Below, piece after piece: positions 10,246 through 21,473 of a stretch of 64,000 nucleotides of DNA. Every line of letters begins with the position of its first letter. Position 1 is the first letter of the stretch. Below the pieces are notes generated by a model. It did no database searches, had not been told where the DNA came from, and saw only the letters and a program-made list of their open reading frames with translations. This DNA is from Ancistrus triradiatus (lineage: Eukaryota > Chordata > Actinopteri > Siluriformes > Loricariidae), in assembly GCA_025084515.1 (NCBI GenBank), contig JAJAGP010000775.1, forward strand, positions 186,001 to 250,000, read 5' to 3'. The position numbers and the translations under genes were made by a program.

Positions 10246-11626
10246 AATAAAATGTCTATATAAAAGATTTATGACCCTATATTGTATGTAAATATAAGTA
10301 ACATCTAATGCCATTGTGAGACAGTACAGTAGTTTTCAAACGAACAACATGAAAAGTCATTTAAAAATGTGAAAATATTATGTTGAATTGCAGCATGGAG
10401 GGATTTAAGATCCCACAAAGACAAAAAATTCAATGGACAGGATTTGTCTGGATTATTTGGATTTTATTTTTATTAAAAGACGTCTGATTCAAAATGGGAA
10501 TACTTTGGAATCAGAAATTATTAGCATACATAACATGTGTGTCTGTTGATGTTTGTTTCAATGACTTGTATGACCTTGACAAATGTGAATATTTTTACAG
10601 ATCATCTACAATGGACACTGGTGTATCCATGTAGTTCTCAAGTCCTTAAAGCAATCTAACCATCTTGTTGGAAATATAGACTTAAAGCCACTGTGACTGT
10701 GCCACACCACTGTAGTTTTATTGTACAATCATTACAACAAGGAAGCCAAGCCAATTTATCAAACCACTCATATTTGTAATTCACCAATACACAACACATT
10801 AGCTAATTAGTAAGGCCCTTTAGCTGAAGTCTGTGCAATTCTGGGTCCGAGCAAAAACAATTTGCACCATTCAGGGTGACAAATAGAACTAAATGGAACT
10901 AAAAAGGTTTCAGGGTTAAATATGTGAAGTGTTTTTAGTTTATTAAATTTTGTTATTTTTTATATATACTTATCATGAACATGAATTTGTCATTTAGTAG
11001 AATTGTGGTTGGTAGGGTATTGGTGTTAATTCCCTTTATATCTCCAGTCTGATCCTGCACCATACAGACATTTGTAATACTGAAATCTCACAATGACATA
11101 AAACAAAGTCTATTTATTCTGTTATATTGTTATCATCTTCTGTTCTGTACAATGTGAATAAAGGTGATATGTTTTGAGGTTGTGTTTGAGTGTGGTGTTT
11201 TGTATAAACAACAAAAACCTTTCTGACCTGCCTCTCAGCTTAAGGTCATGTGTGTGTAATTATCCATGTAAGTATCCATATCATGAGGTAAGAATTGTTT
11301 GCCGCAATCATCCCTTATAATAACTAGTAATGAGTTACTGGACAACAGGACACACAATCTGTCATTTTGAGAACAGAGTTCTAGACTGTGTCTAGTACCA
11401 TAAATGACAGTTTCACTTGAATAACACCAAAATCGGTGTTATTATTTGTCAGAGACCAGGAACTTAATCAAAACCTTAACCTCATAAATCTTACAGGGCG
11501 CAGTGTTCATACAAGTGAAGGTAAGTATGGAAGTACAAGTACTTAGTTATTGCATGTAATTATGTTTATGTATCTGTACTTTATTATTTCTGATTATTTC
11601 TGTAAATTAATACTTTTTTCTTTTAA
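10246..11626. other. AT-rich flank without recognised genes
   Basis: No coding or repeat signature found apart from the poly(A) candidate at 11157. Confidence 0.5.
11157..11162 (+). terminator. Candidate poly(A) signal
   Basis: AATAAA is followed within 10-45 bases by a GT-rich run (TTTTGAGGTTGTGTTTGAGT). This is the best signal/downstream-element pair after the cadherin stop codon. If used, the 3' UTR would be about 3.8 kb. Other AATAAA copies (about 9177, 9852, 10244) lie within or next to repeats. Confidence 0.35.
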
Positions 11627-13692
11627 CTAGTGTTGTAGTCAAGACCACTAGAGCCAAGTTCGACTCAAGACCAAGACTAGGTCACATCGAGTACGAGTCA
11701 AGACCAAGACTTTTAGTAGTGAGAGCAGATTTTTAGACTAAGAGCAGATTAAGATTTCTTTAATTCTACAAGAATAAAAAGAATAATTTGTTTGTAATTC
11801 ACTTACATTAATTTATATATTATATAATATATTGATAATTAGTAAATAATAGCATATTTCATCATATATTTTGTAAAAAAAATTTATTTAAAATTATTAT
11901 TAATTTATATTTAAGATCTTAATCAAACTAAGGCCATGTGTAACTTTTGGAAACAAATGATGGTGATGATTCTGTTTCCCTTCTGTCAAACTTAATCAGA
12001 AGCCAATATAGAAAGTCAACTGAATATAGGAAAAACATCCATTCTATCAATTCTTATTATTAATATGTGAAAACATCATAATAATAATTACATTTTTTGC
12101 GGCCATGGTAAAGTAAAACGAGAGTTCAAAAATACACACATTTACAGTGGGGCAATAAAGCGTTTAGTCAGCCACTGATTGTGCAAGTCCTCCTACTTAG
12201 AAAGATGAGAGAGGTCTGTAATTTTCATCATAGTTACACTTCAACTATGAGAGACAAAATGAGAAAAAAAAATCCAGGAAATCACATTGTACGATTTTTA
12301 ATGAATGTAATTGTAAATCATGGTGGAAAATAAGTATTTGGTCAATAACAAAAGTTCATCTTAATACATTGTAACATAACCTTTGTTGACAATGACAGAG
12401 GTCAAACGTTTCCTGTAAGTCTTCACCAGGTTTGCACACACTGTAGCTGGTATTTTGGCCCATTCCTCCATGCATCTCCTCTAGAGCAGTGATGTTTTGG
12501 GGCTGTCACTGGGCAACACAGATGTTCAACTCCCTCCACAAATTTTCTATGGGGTTGAGGTCTGGAGACTGGCTAGGCCACTCCAGGACCTTGAAATGCT
12601 TTATACAGAGCCACTCCTTCGTTGCCCCTCCTTCCATCGTCAATGTTCTCACTGATGGATGGAGGTTTTGGCTTAAAATCTACATGGCCCAATTCATTCT
12701 CCCTTAACATGGATCAGTCGTCCTGTCCCCTTTGCAGAGAAACAGCCCCAAAGCGTGATGTTTCCACCCCCATGCTTCACAGTAGGTATGGTGATCTTGG
12801 GATGCAACTCAGCATTCTTCTTCCTCCAAACATGGCGAGTTGAGTTTTTACCAAAAAATTCTATTTTGGTTTCATCTGACCACATGATATTCTCCCAATC
12901 CTCTTCTGGATCATCTATATGCTCTCTGGCAAACTTCAGATGGGCCTGGACATGTACTGGCTTAAGCAGGGGGACACGCCTGGCACTGCAGGATCTGAGT
13001 CCCTGATTTTAGCCTTTGTTACTTTGGTCCCAGCTCTTTGCAGGTCATTCATCATGTTCCTCCGTGCCATTAATACAGGTAACAAGTGGAGGACAGAAAA
13101 GCTTCATAAAGAAGAAGTTACAGGTCTGTGAGGCCCAGAAATCTTGATTGTTTGTGGGTGACCAAATATTTATTTTCCACCATGATTTACAATTAAATTC
13201 TTTAAAAATCCTACAATGTGATTTCCTGGATTTTTTTTATAATTTTGTCTCTCATAGTTGAAGTGTACCTATGATGAAAATTACAGACCTCTCATCTTTC
13301 TAAGTAGGAGAACTTGCACAATCAGTGGCTGACTAAATACTTTTTTGCCCCACCGTAAGTCTTTACATTAGACGATTTAAACTAAAACGTGTTCACTGAC
13401 TGGATACTGAACAAGAACAGCAGTAACTTGTTTTCTCTGATAGCCAACCTGAGGGTAGATTTAGGTTATGTATATAAACAGAAAGGACTGATTTATTCTG
13501 TTTGAATGGATTGTTGAGAAAAGTGTTCAGTTTATAAGTAACTTTACATCAGGCAGACGCATCGGACTCGGCTGGTCTCGACAACAATTTCCCAGTTCAC
13601 CTTCCCCCGAGACTGAGCCAAGACCAAATGAGTTTGAGACCAAGACAGCTCGATTATGGTCTCGGACTCGGATTTGAGTACTTCTACACTAG
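11627..13692. mobile_element. CTAG-ended DNA element, non-autonomous, split by a Tc1
   Basis: The left end CTAGTGTTGTAGTCAAGACC and the right end TTGAGTACTTCTACACTAG are inverted copies, and subterminal arrays of AGACCAAGAC/GTCTCGGACTCGG motifs lie inside both. Flanks are TTTTAA on the left and TTTTAC on the right. No transposase is seen; the AT-rich interior is interrupted by the TcA element at 12145-13355. It is likely a MITE-type element of a cut-and-paste family that I cannot name with certainty. Confidence 0.6.
12145..13355 (-). mobile_element. Tc1-like element TcA, deleted copy
   Basis: It is bounded by TA dinucleotides (12143-12144 and 13356-13357), with CAGTGGGGCAATAAAGCG on the left and TTTTTTGCCCCACCG on the right. 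The minus-strand transposase is broken. The first-Asp region is intact (MWSDETKIEFFGKN, 12830-12885) and so is SPDLNPIENLW with the Glu (about 12540-12570). The second catalytic Asp segment (DNDPKHT) is deleted near 12620-12640, and the N-terminal DNA-binding half is missing near 13065. It cannot encode an active enzyme. Confidence 0.88.
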
Positions 13693-14949
13693 TTTTACCT
13701 ACCACATTTCAAAAGAAAAATCGTACATTTTTCTAACAACATTTTCTAAACAGGCTCATTACCTTTTATGAATATATTTACTTTTCATTTTTATTTATGC
13801 AATTCTAGTCAGGCACCTCACAAGTCATAATCCTGTGTTCATACATGACTCGCCGTGCTCACCACGCAGTCGTGAAAAGCTCTTGCAGAGCAGGTAGGCC
13901 TTTACAGGCACTCATATGATACTATCTATGGGAGATCATAGAGATACTCAGATGGATCAAGTATTTTTATTTTTAAAAATGGAAAATCTAGGGTTAGAAA
14001 TGTGATCAGCATCCTGATTTAATCATGGTGTTGTTTCTGACCAGAGATGACTGCAGATAGCTACACTGTAAGCTGGCTTGTCATGCTTGTGGAAACTATA
14101 TTTTCCAGAATGCACTTCTTACAACTGTAAGGCAGTGTCTAAAAATGTTTACATTGCCATCATTCTCATTGCAACTTTGTAGAGAGGTAGCCCTGGAGTG
14201 TTGTTTGTCTATATGTGTGATGGGTATGGGCATCATTATAACCCATTAAGGAGATCATGCCCCACTAAAATCACAACAGTATTGGAGAAAGAAAGTTATA
14301 AAGCTTTCTTTTTTTGGTCCTGGATTGCTGAACAGAACTACAGGTCACACCATGCCAATTCACTACAGGCACTCCCATTCCTTATAATATGGCATCCACC
14401 CTTTTTGAATCAAAACAGGACATGAGTAGTCCACATTTTCGTACACATCGTTTCATACCATAAATAAGTAAAACAGGACAGAGACAAGCTAGCTACTGTG
14501 ATGGAACGTCAACATCATCGTTTTCCTAGTTACAGAAAATTGTTCGGTGTTGAATTTAAAAATGTGTTCTGATGCAAGTCTCCAAGTAAATATTTAAAAG
14601 TCAGCCATGCAGCAGACAAGGTAAGACAAGACCTAGCTATATGGACACTTCTAAATGTATAGCCTCCAAAAAATACATATTAGACTACCAAAGCAATCTA
14701 TTACTTAATTTACTTAAATAGAGTGGCCAGATTTTGTACAATGAAATACGGGATGCTTTGTGTACAGTAGTGTAGTGTCGATGTGAATAAGGACCCAGAC
14801 CAGATCAAGGAAACCTGCTGTTCTTCATTAAACATGTGGAAGCGAAGGACGATTCTGAAATCACAGCCCAGCATCCTTTGAAATCCTTAAATGAGCCCAA
14901 ATGGGGTGCCGGTGAGAGAGGGAGAAGGTGCCAAGAACGTGGCAAAAAA
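13693..14949. other. Unassigned AT-rich stretch
   Basis: No recognised gene or mobile element. The small open frame at 14198-14425 has no motif. Confidence 0.5.
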
Positions 14950-15129
14950 GACTTATTTTTAAAATATGTACATTTGTCCCGTATGTCAAAGACAATGACA
15001 AATTTATACTGTATTGAACATTAGCAGAGAATCATCATCCAAAACGCTTGCGTTTATTCAAAAGGAACAGTATAAATTTGTCATTTTCTTTGACATACAG
15101 GACAAATGTACATATTTTAAAAATAAGTC
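14950..15129. repeat. 63-bp inverted repeat (hairpin)
   Basis: Arms 14950-15012 and 15067-15129 are complementary at about 61 of 63 positions, with a 54-base spacer. The core is ACTTATTTTTAAAATATG. It may be a fold-back element or the trace of an inverted duplication; the flanks show no clear target duplication. Confidence 0.9.
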
Positions 15130-15551
15130 GGGCATGGAAATAAATACAGGAGTGTCCCAGGAAAAACAGGACAACCCTTATTTAGTCCTTTAACAGGCGC
15201 TTTACCATATACACTTTTGTGCCTGTACAACTGACCAGGGTTACGGCTGTAACTTTGTTCATTCTGTGTGTGCCCTTGTTGATATATTATTTTGAACATA
15301 AGAGAAGAGAACAGAAAGAAAGCAATTCATGTTAACAAAATCTAATAGGAATACAGAGAAAGGTCACAGACGATTTGGTGTATGAGGCTAAGAAAGAGTT
15401 TAAAGAACAAACAGAGGAAGCAGATTGGAAGTGAGAGAGATTACAGAGACACTAAGATTGTAATGAAACAAAATTTCACCTCTGTCTCAGTCTGCTAGAC
15501 TAATGGATGAATTAAACCCAGTCAACATGTCCTCACAGTTCCAATGAGGAA

Positions 15552-15590
15552 TGTTTCCTCTGCCATAAGTCTGGTCACAAAAACTGTTAA
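15552..15590 (+). pseudogene. Gag zinc knuckle, truncated
   Basis: Reads CFLCHKSGHKNC followed by a stop. The normal retroviral-type knuckle is CX2CX4HX4C; here the last spacing is only two residues, so the finger is damaged. It fits the nucleic-acid-binding end of a gag protein. Confidence 0.6.
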
Positions 15591-16627
15591 GCATTGAAAG
15601 CTAAAACTGCTAAGCTTGGTATAAACCCTAACTCCAAAGGAGGAGCCTTGGTAGATTCTGCTCTGCCCTTCCTATGAATTTGGGTGCTGATAGTGTACCC
15701 AAAGCTAATTATACGACCTTCCATTTTACTGTATATCTTCCTTGGTAGGTGAAACCCAGGAGGACGTTTCTGTGAGTTCTAAGACATACTAGTAGAGTAA
15801 AGTAGAAACCAAGATATAGTAATGTTTATGCATCTTGGTTTCATGGCAGAGTATATGAAACTTTCGATGTGTCAAGTACATTTATGTTTTGACCTAGTCA
15901 CTGGTTTGGTCAATTTTAAAATTTGTCAGTCACTGCTTGTAAATACAGTTGGCTTTAGGTAATGATCTTGCTGCTGAGAATGTATTGTCTGTTTTGAAAG
16001 TACTGGACAGGCCGGTTGGCTTTAGTCAGTCCTTCACTGTGCTTCAGGATCCTCCTAATCTATATCCAGCAAATGTAATTACCAGGACTCAAGCATGCAA
16101 GCGATGTAGTGGACCTTTCCAATTAATTTCTTATTCGGGATTCCTTTGGAGAACCTAAAACTGCAGTTTCATGGCCTGTCTGGTTTAAAATGGGAAAAGC
16201 TTTATAGTGAAGATGTGATTAAATAATTGTTTAGTGGGTAAAGAACAGCTTGTGAGTGCTCAGAAAAGTGATACTACTTTTGAGAAATACTTCGCATATT
16301 TACTGACTTAGAAGACTTGACTACCAAGCAATTTGCGTTTGATTTGGATAAAGGTGTCTTGATACGTAAATGATCTCCTCCTGTGGATGCTGAGGAAAAG
16401 TCTATAGATTAACTTGTGATACAGTGAGTGTTCTGTCAGTAAAGCCAGACAGATCTTAACCTATGACCATCCTTGGTCTGGACATTTTGGGTATTATGAA
16501 AACATACTGTCGTATTCTTCAACTTTTCTTTTGGCCTGTCTTAAGAAAAGAACCAGGATATTCACCTGGCTCCCTTGTTTCCAGTCCCAACAGGAGAGTC
16601 TTTTGAATGAGTAATATTTACTTGTGT

Positions 16628-17300
16628 AGCTCCCTTGCCTAAGATGAGACCAGGGAACCAGTTTACTCAAACTCTAATGTTTGCAGCTGTTCGTTTTCCA
16701 GAAGGTGTGCCCTTCCATAAGATTACAGCTTACAGTTGTTGTCACAGATCTCATCATATTATTTAATATTTTTGGTCTTTCAAAGCTGATCCAAATGAAA
16801 GGCAATGCTTTGATGGTTCTGCTTAGAGACTGGTAAGGGCTGGGATGAAGGGATGCTGGGAGCCAAACAAGAATACTTTTTTCATCTCTTTTACTGCAGA
16901 GCTTGTTTTTAGTTCACATACAGTGAAGACAACATAACTTCTCTTGTCTGAGAAGACAAGTGAGTCAGTATAACATACTGGACTAAGTAAGTAACTTCCA
17001 AGAGAGACTTCACACTGCCTGTGATCTTTATAGGGAAACTCTGTCTGATATTCAGTCTTGGATAGAGTCACAAAATTCTATGATAAATGTACAGTGCTAA
17101 GTGATTTTCAAGTGGGAGGGTAGATGCTCGTTCTTCTCTAATCCTCTTTAATTCTCGATCCAATTTTTATGTTGTTCATGTGGTTGAAAGGAAACTCGGT
17201 GACACCGATTATGTCATTTGCATGCCTGTTAGGAAACAGTAGACGTGCATCATGTGTCATCCTAATAAAAGTCTTTTCTGTTGGTATGGTTAGTATGGCA
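16628..17300 (+). pseudogene. Integrase fragments of the gypsy element
   Basis: At 16628-16720 the frame reads PLPKMRPGNQF and then FAAVRFPEGVPFHKITA, which aligns with the integrase-core segment PLPKT..GN..LLT..CAATRFPEA.PL..ITA. At about 17140-17220 YVVHVVERKLGDTDYVICMP matches the integrase C-terminal tail just before the next gene. Between them the frame is broken and catalytic residues cannot be traced. Confidence 0.65.
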
Positions 17301-17350
17301 TCAGATGTAAATGTGGAAGATCCAGATGGTCTGGAATAGCTGGTTGCTAA

Positions 17351-18060
17351 ATGTTCCCTCTCTGTTATGCACAACAAAATGATATTCTGAGTTTGATATG
17401 TAAATTCTCCTCTCTATTTAATGGCATTCATTCTCAAACAGATGTTCTTCAACATGACATACAGCTAACCACACTGAAGCAGCATGCGTGTAAGGTAAAT
17501 ATCATGAAGAGAGCAGTCATTAAACAGGAAGTGAATTATCTGGAGGATCATGGTTTATCAAAGGGTAGCTCAAGTCCATGGAGCTCTCCTTGCTTGCTTA
17601 TTAGAAACCCTGACCACACATACAGGCTTTGCACAGATTGCCAAAAGGTTATTGCAGTTATCATTACTGATTGCTTCCCTTTGTCTAGAATGGACAACTG
17701 CATCGATAAAGTTGGATCTTCTCGTTTTGTAAGTAAACTTGACTTACTAAAAGGCTGTTGGCTTCTAAAAGGTCTCTTATGCTCCATGCCTCCTTACATG
17801 CTGATTTTCTTATACCTGATTGCTTTTTACAAGATGCTGTTATGCCCTTAGATTAAAGAATGCCTTTGCAATGTTCTAAAGGTTGATTAACATTTGGTTG
17901 ACTTTGTGATCCATTCTATTGGTTGACCCAGTCATACTTTGACACTACCTACTGATTTGAAGTGCTTTAACAAGATTCACTAACACAGAATTTGGCAAAA
18001 TGTATGCCACATCTACTGTTACATACACCAGTAAACAGGTAGGGGGAAGGATCTAGCTCG
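17351..18060 (+). pseudogene. Ty3/gypsy reverse transcriptase, broken
   Basis: The open part (17351-17851) contains a string of RT landmarks: FSSLF, TDVLQHDIQ, IMKRAVIKQEVNYLEDHGL, SSPWSSPCLL, YRLCTDCQKVIAV, DCFPLSRMD and SKLDLLKGCW, the last including the first catalytic Asp. Other frames carry the following FLQ.AVMP.RLKNAFA segment (to about 17880) and a piece related to KC.FG..TVTYLGKQVG (about 17990-18050). The YVDD active-site box is deleted. The element copies RNA into cDNA when intact; this one cannot. Confidence 0.82.
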
Positions 18061-18118
18061 CTGCCCATCTTGGTATATACTGGGGGTTGCACGACTAGTA
18101 ATTTTTACTAGTTGACTA

Positions 18119-18988
18119 GTCAAGTCAGATTTATCTATATAGCGCCTTCTACAGTGGAGCATTGTCTCAAAACAACTTCACAATTTTACATTATCTTCCA
18201 ATATCTACGGCCAATCCCAAATTGAGCAAACCTAGGGCGACAGTGGCAAGGAAAAACTCCCTAAGCATTATGAGGAAGAAACTTGGGAGGACCAAGACTC
18301 AAAAAGGGACCCAACCTCCTTGGGTGGTGAAGATGATAAATGTAAGAATAAAACCAATTTATCTAAACAAATAAGTCTTATCGTAATGGTTCAAATAAAA
18401 TAATGTACAATATGCATATTGGCATTATGCAGTCCGATACACAGTCCGAGTCACTCTAGGATCTTGAGTCTAAGCAGGAAAGTCCTTGGCAGCACTTCAT
18501 CCCCAGCTAACCGGAGGAGGAAGAGAGTTACTGCCCTCTATTGGGCAGTATGGTATGGTGGGGCTGGAGCTGATGAACATCTTTATGTATAGGGCTGGAA
18601 CTGGTAGAGAGAAAAGAGAAAATGTAGATTAGTCATTGATTAAGAATACATTGTCTATAAACAATCACTCATGCCATGTGTAGCATGAGACTCTGACAGC
18701 ATTAGCTATAGCAGCATAGCTAGAAAAATGAGAACCAGAAGGTAACACAGCCAAGAGGAATCACGAGACATCAGCAACCCCACGGCAGGCAGAAGACAGC
18801 TACCCAGAGTCCCAGATCACCAAAAAGCTCTTTGACTATGAACCCACAGCTCTGCCCTTAGTCTACGGCAAGGATGCACAATTCAAGATCAAGAGAACCA
18901 AAGCCCAGCCCAGCCAGACCACCCACCAGACACTCCCGGCGAAAGCACAAGGCATGACAAGGCAGGCAGGCCCGACATGACTCCAGAC
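18119..18988 (-). mobile_element. L2-clade LINE, 3' UTR fragment
   Basis: It begins with the 3' tail GTCAAGTCAGATTTATCTAT and the conserved 3'-end text (GGAGCATTGTCTCAAA, AATTGAGCAAACCTAGGGCG), and runs through ~870 bp of L2 3' UTR seen in at least six other copies here. It stops at GACTCCAGAC, exactly where the next Tc1 begins, so the boundary has been reworked. Confidence 0.85.
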
Positions 18989-18990
18989 TA

Positions 18991-20448
18991 CAGTGGAGCA
19001 AAAAAGTCAGCCACTGATTGTGCAAGTTCTCCTACTTAGAAAGATGAGAGAGATCGATAATTTTCATCATAGGTACACTTCAACTATGAGAGACAAAATG
19101 AGAGAAAAAAATCCAGGAAATCACATTGTAGGATTTTTAAAGAATTTAATTGTAAATCATGCTGGAAAATAAGTATTTGGTCACCCACAAACAAGCAAGA
19201 TTTCTGGGTCTCACAGACCTGTAACTTCTTCTTTAAGAAGCTGTTCTGTCCTCCACTCGTTACCTGTATTAATGGCACCTGTTTGACCTCGTTATCTGTA
19301 TAAAAGGCACCTGTCCAGAGCCTCAAACAGTCAGACTACAAACTCAACCATGGGCAAGACCAAAGCGCTGTTGAAGGACACCAGGAAGAAAATTGTAGAC
19401 CTGCACCAGGCTGGGAAGAGTGAATCTACAATAGGCAAGCAGGTTGGTGTGAATAAATCAACTGTGGGAGCAATTGTAAGAAAATGGAAGACATACAAGA
19501 CCAGTGATAATCTCTCTCGATCTGGGACTCCACGCAAGATCTCATACCGTAGGGTCAAAATGATCATGAGAACGGTGAGCAAAAATCCCAGAACTACATG
19601 GAGGGACCTGATGAATGACTTGCAGAGAGCTAGGACCAAAGTAACAAGGCTACCATCATTAACACACTATGTATCATGTGGTCAGATAAAACCAAAATAG
19701 AACTTTTTGGTAAAAGCTCCAACTCGCCGTGTTTGGAGGAAGGATCAGGAGGAAGAATGCTGAGTTGCACCATACCTACTGTGAAGCATGGGGGTGGAAA
19801 CATCATGCTTTGGGGCTGTTTTTCTGCAAAAGGGACAGGACAACTGATCCTTGTTAAGGGAAGAATGAACCATGTATGGTGAGATTTTAAGTCAAAACCT
19901 CCTTCTATCAGTGGGAACATTGAAGATGGAATGTGGCTGTGTCTTCCAGCATGACAATGATCCCAAACACACTGCTCGGGCAACGAAGGAGTGGCTCCGT
20001 AAAAAGCAGTTCAAGGTCCTGGAGTGGTCTAGCCTGTCTCCAGACCTCAACCCCATAGAAAATTTGTGGAGGGAGTTGAAAGTCCATGTTGCCCCAAAAC
20101 ATCACTGCTCTAGATTTGATCTGCATGGAGGAATGGTCCAAAATACAAGCTACAGTTTGTGCAAATCTGGTGAAGACTTGCAGGAAATGTTTGACCTCTG
20201 TCATTGCCAACAAAGGTTATGTTACAAAGTATTGAGTTGAACCAAATTTATTGACCAAATACTTATTTTCCACCATAATTTACAATAAAATTCTTTAAAA
20301 ATCCTACAATGTGATTTACTGGATTTTTTTTCTCACTTTGTCTCTCATAGTTGAAGTGTACCTATGATGAAAATTACAGACCTCTCATCTTTCTAAGTAG
20401 GAGGACTTGCACAATCAGTGGCTGACTAAATACCTTTTTGCCCCACTG
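18991..20448 (+). mobile_element. Tc1-like element TcA, near complete (1,458 bp)
   Basis: It is flanked by TA at 18989-18990 and 20449-20450. Both ends carry long inverted repeats (about 230 bp) starting CAGTGG.GCAAAAAAG and containing the shared GATGAGAGA, ACTTCAACTATGAGAGACAA and CACATTGTAGGATTTTTAAA blocks. The transposase lies between them on the + strand. It is the best TcA reference in the window. The outermost ~18 bp of the left repeat lack the AGTATTTAGTC part. Confidence 0.93.
19350..20240 (+). pseudogene. TcA transposase (DD34E), frameshifted
   Basis: DDE transposase of the Tc1 family that cuts and pastes the element at TA sites. The start MGKTKALLKDTRKKIVDLHQ is followed by the paired HTH domain (STIGKQVGVNKSTVGAIVRK). 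The middle of the DNA-binding/linker region is deleted near 19640-19675. The first Asp region (MWSDKTKIELFGKSS) is at 19676, and HGGGNIMLWGCFS follows. DNDPKHT (second Asp) and SPDLNPIENLW (Glu) are in the frame 19872-20240, with 34 residues between Asp and Glu. All three acidic residues survive, but at least two frameshifts separate them. Confidence 0.9.
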
Positions 20449-20615
20449 TATCATAATCAGCATTGTATATATTGTGTGTATGTTGTGTTTGTTCCCCCGG
20501 TTGCCAGTGCATTATATTCCTTTGCACTGTATATATAAAAAGGACTTATTCTTTATTTCTTTGAGGCTTGAGTCATCCATTACCTCTCATTACCATACAC
20601 CTTTCCTTTTTAATG

Positions 20616-21473
20616 CTACGGCCTGCCCCTAGACCAGGTCGTAACATCGGGGACTGACGACTTCGGTGCAGGCACGGGAGCTGACAACCACGGCGCAGGA
20701 ACCGGGGCTGACGACCTCACCGCAGGCACTGGGGCTGCTGACCTCTGGAAGGCCTTGGACTTGGATGGTCCTGGGAAGGTCCTGGATGACCCTGGAGTGG
20801 TCTCGGACTCGACTGACTCGGGGATGATCTCGGACTTTGACGGACTCTGACCGGACTTGGACAGATTAGGGACAGACTCAAACTTAGAGAAACTCTGGAC
20901 AGACTCAGACAAACACAGAATGAATTCGGATTTGGATGAACTCGGAACTGACTCAGACAGATTAGGGACAGACTCCGATTTAGACAGACTTTGGACAGAC
21001 TCGGACGAACACAGGACAAACTCGGAATTGAACGGACTCTGAATAGACTCGGACTGACTCAGGACAAACTCAGACTTAGACAGACTTTGAATAGGCTCAG
21101 ACTGACTTGGAAAGAACTCGAACTTAGGTGACCTTTGGGAGGTCTCAAGGATAGAGGACCTTTGAAGGGTCTCTGACAAAGGTGAACTTGAAACGAACAC
21201 AGACTTACATGACCTTTGAGAGGTCTCAAACGGACTTGGAGTGAACTCAGGCTGACTCGGCACGGACTCGAACATAGACGACCTTTGGGAAGTTACGAGA
21301 ATGGAGGACCCTTGGAGGGTCTCTGACAAAGGCGAACTTGATACAAGCTCGGATATAGACGACGTTTGGGAGGTCTCAGACAAACTCAGGGCAAACTCAG
21401 ACTGACTTGGAAAGGACTCAGACAGACAGACTTCACAAAGATTTGTACGTAGATGACCTTTGGGAGGTCTCAA
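20616..21473 (-). pseudogene. Ser-rich repeat ORF, 3' part (continues the gag-like ORF)
   Basis: A 285-codon minus-strand frame that continues the repeat pattern of 21433-22737 after a frameshift in the overlap at 21433-21473. The sequence is built from degenerate units such as SETLQRSSI, SKSEFVLSQ and SESVQSLS, and ends with a Pro/Ala-rich segment (APVPA.RSSAPVPAP) before the stop. There is no catalytic motif. The regular spacing of Ser-Glu pairs and the codon-level repetition point to minisatellite-like growth inside a coding frame rather than a folded domain. It may be read with the upstream frame if the frameshift is programmed or recent. Confidence 0.6.

Larger units (their letters stand above)
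15130..18060 (+). mobile_element. Decayed Ty3/gypsy retrotransposon, integrase before RT (Gmr1-like order)
   Basis: Several pol/gag pieces lie in one orientation: a shortened zinc knuckle (15552-15590), a post-protease spacer (15949-16158; GNDLAAENVLSVLKVLDRPV), an integrase core piece (about 16628-16810), the integrase C-terminal tail (17140-17300) and reverse transcriptase (17351-18060). In most gypsy elements RT and RNase H come before integrase. The reversed order is known from the Gmr1 group of fish elements. There are many stops and frameshifts, no LTRs were found, and the RNase H is lost where an L2 3' end begins at 18119. Confidence 0.75.
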
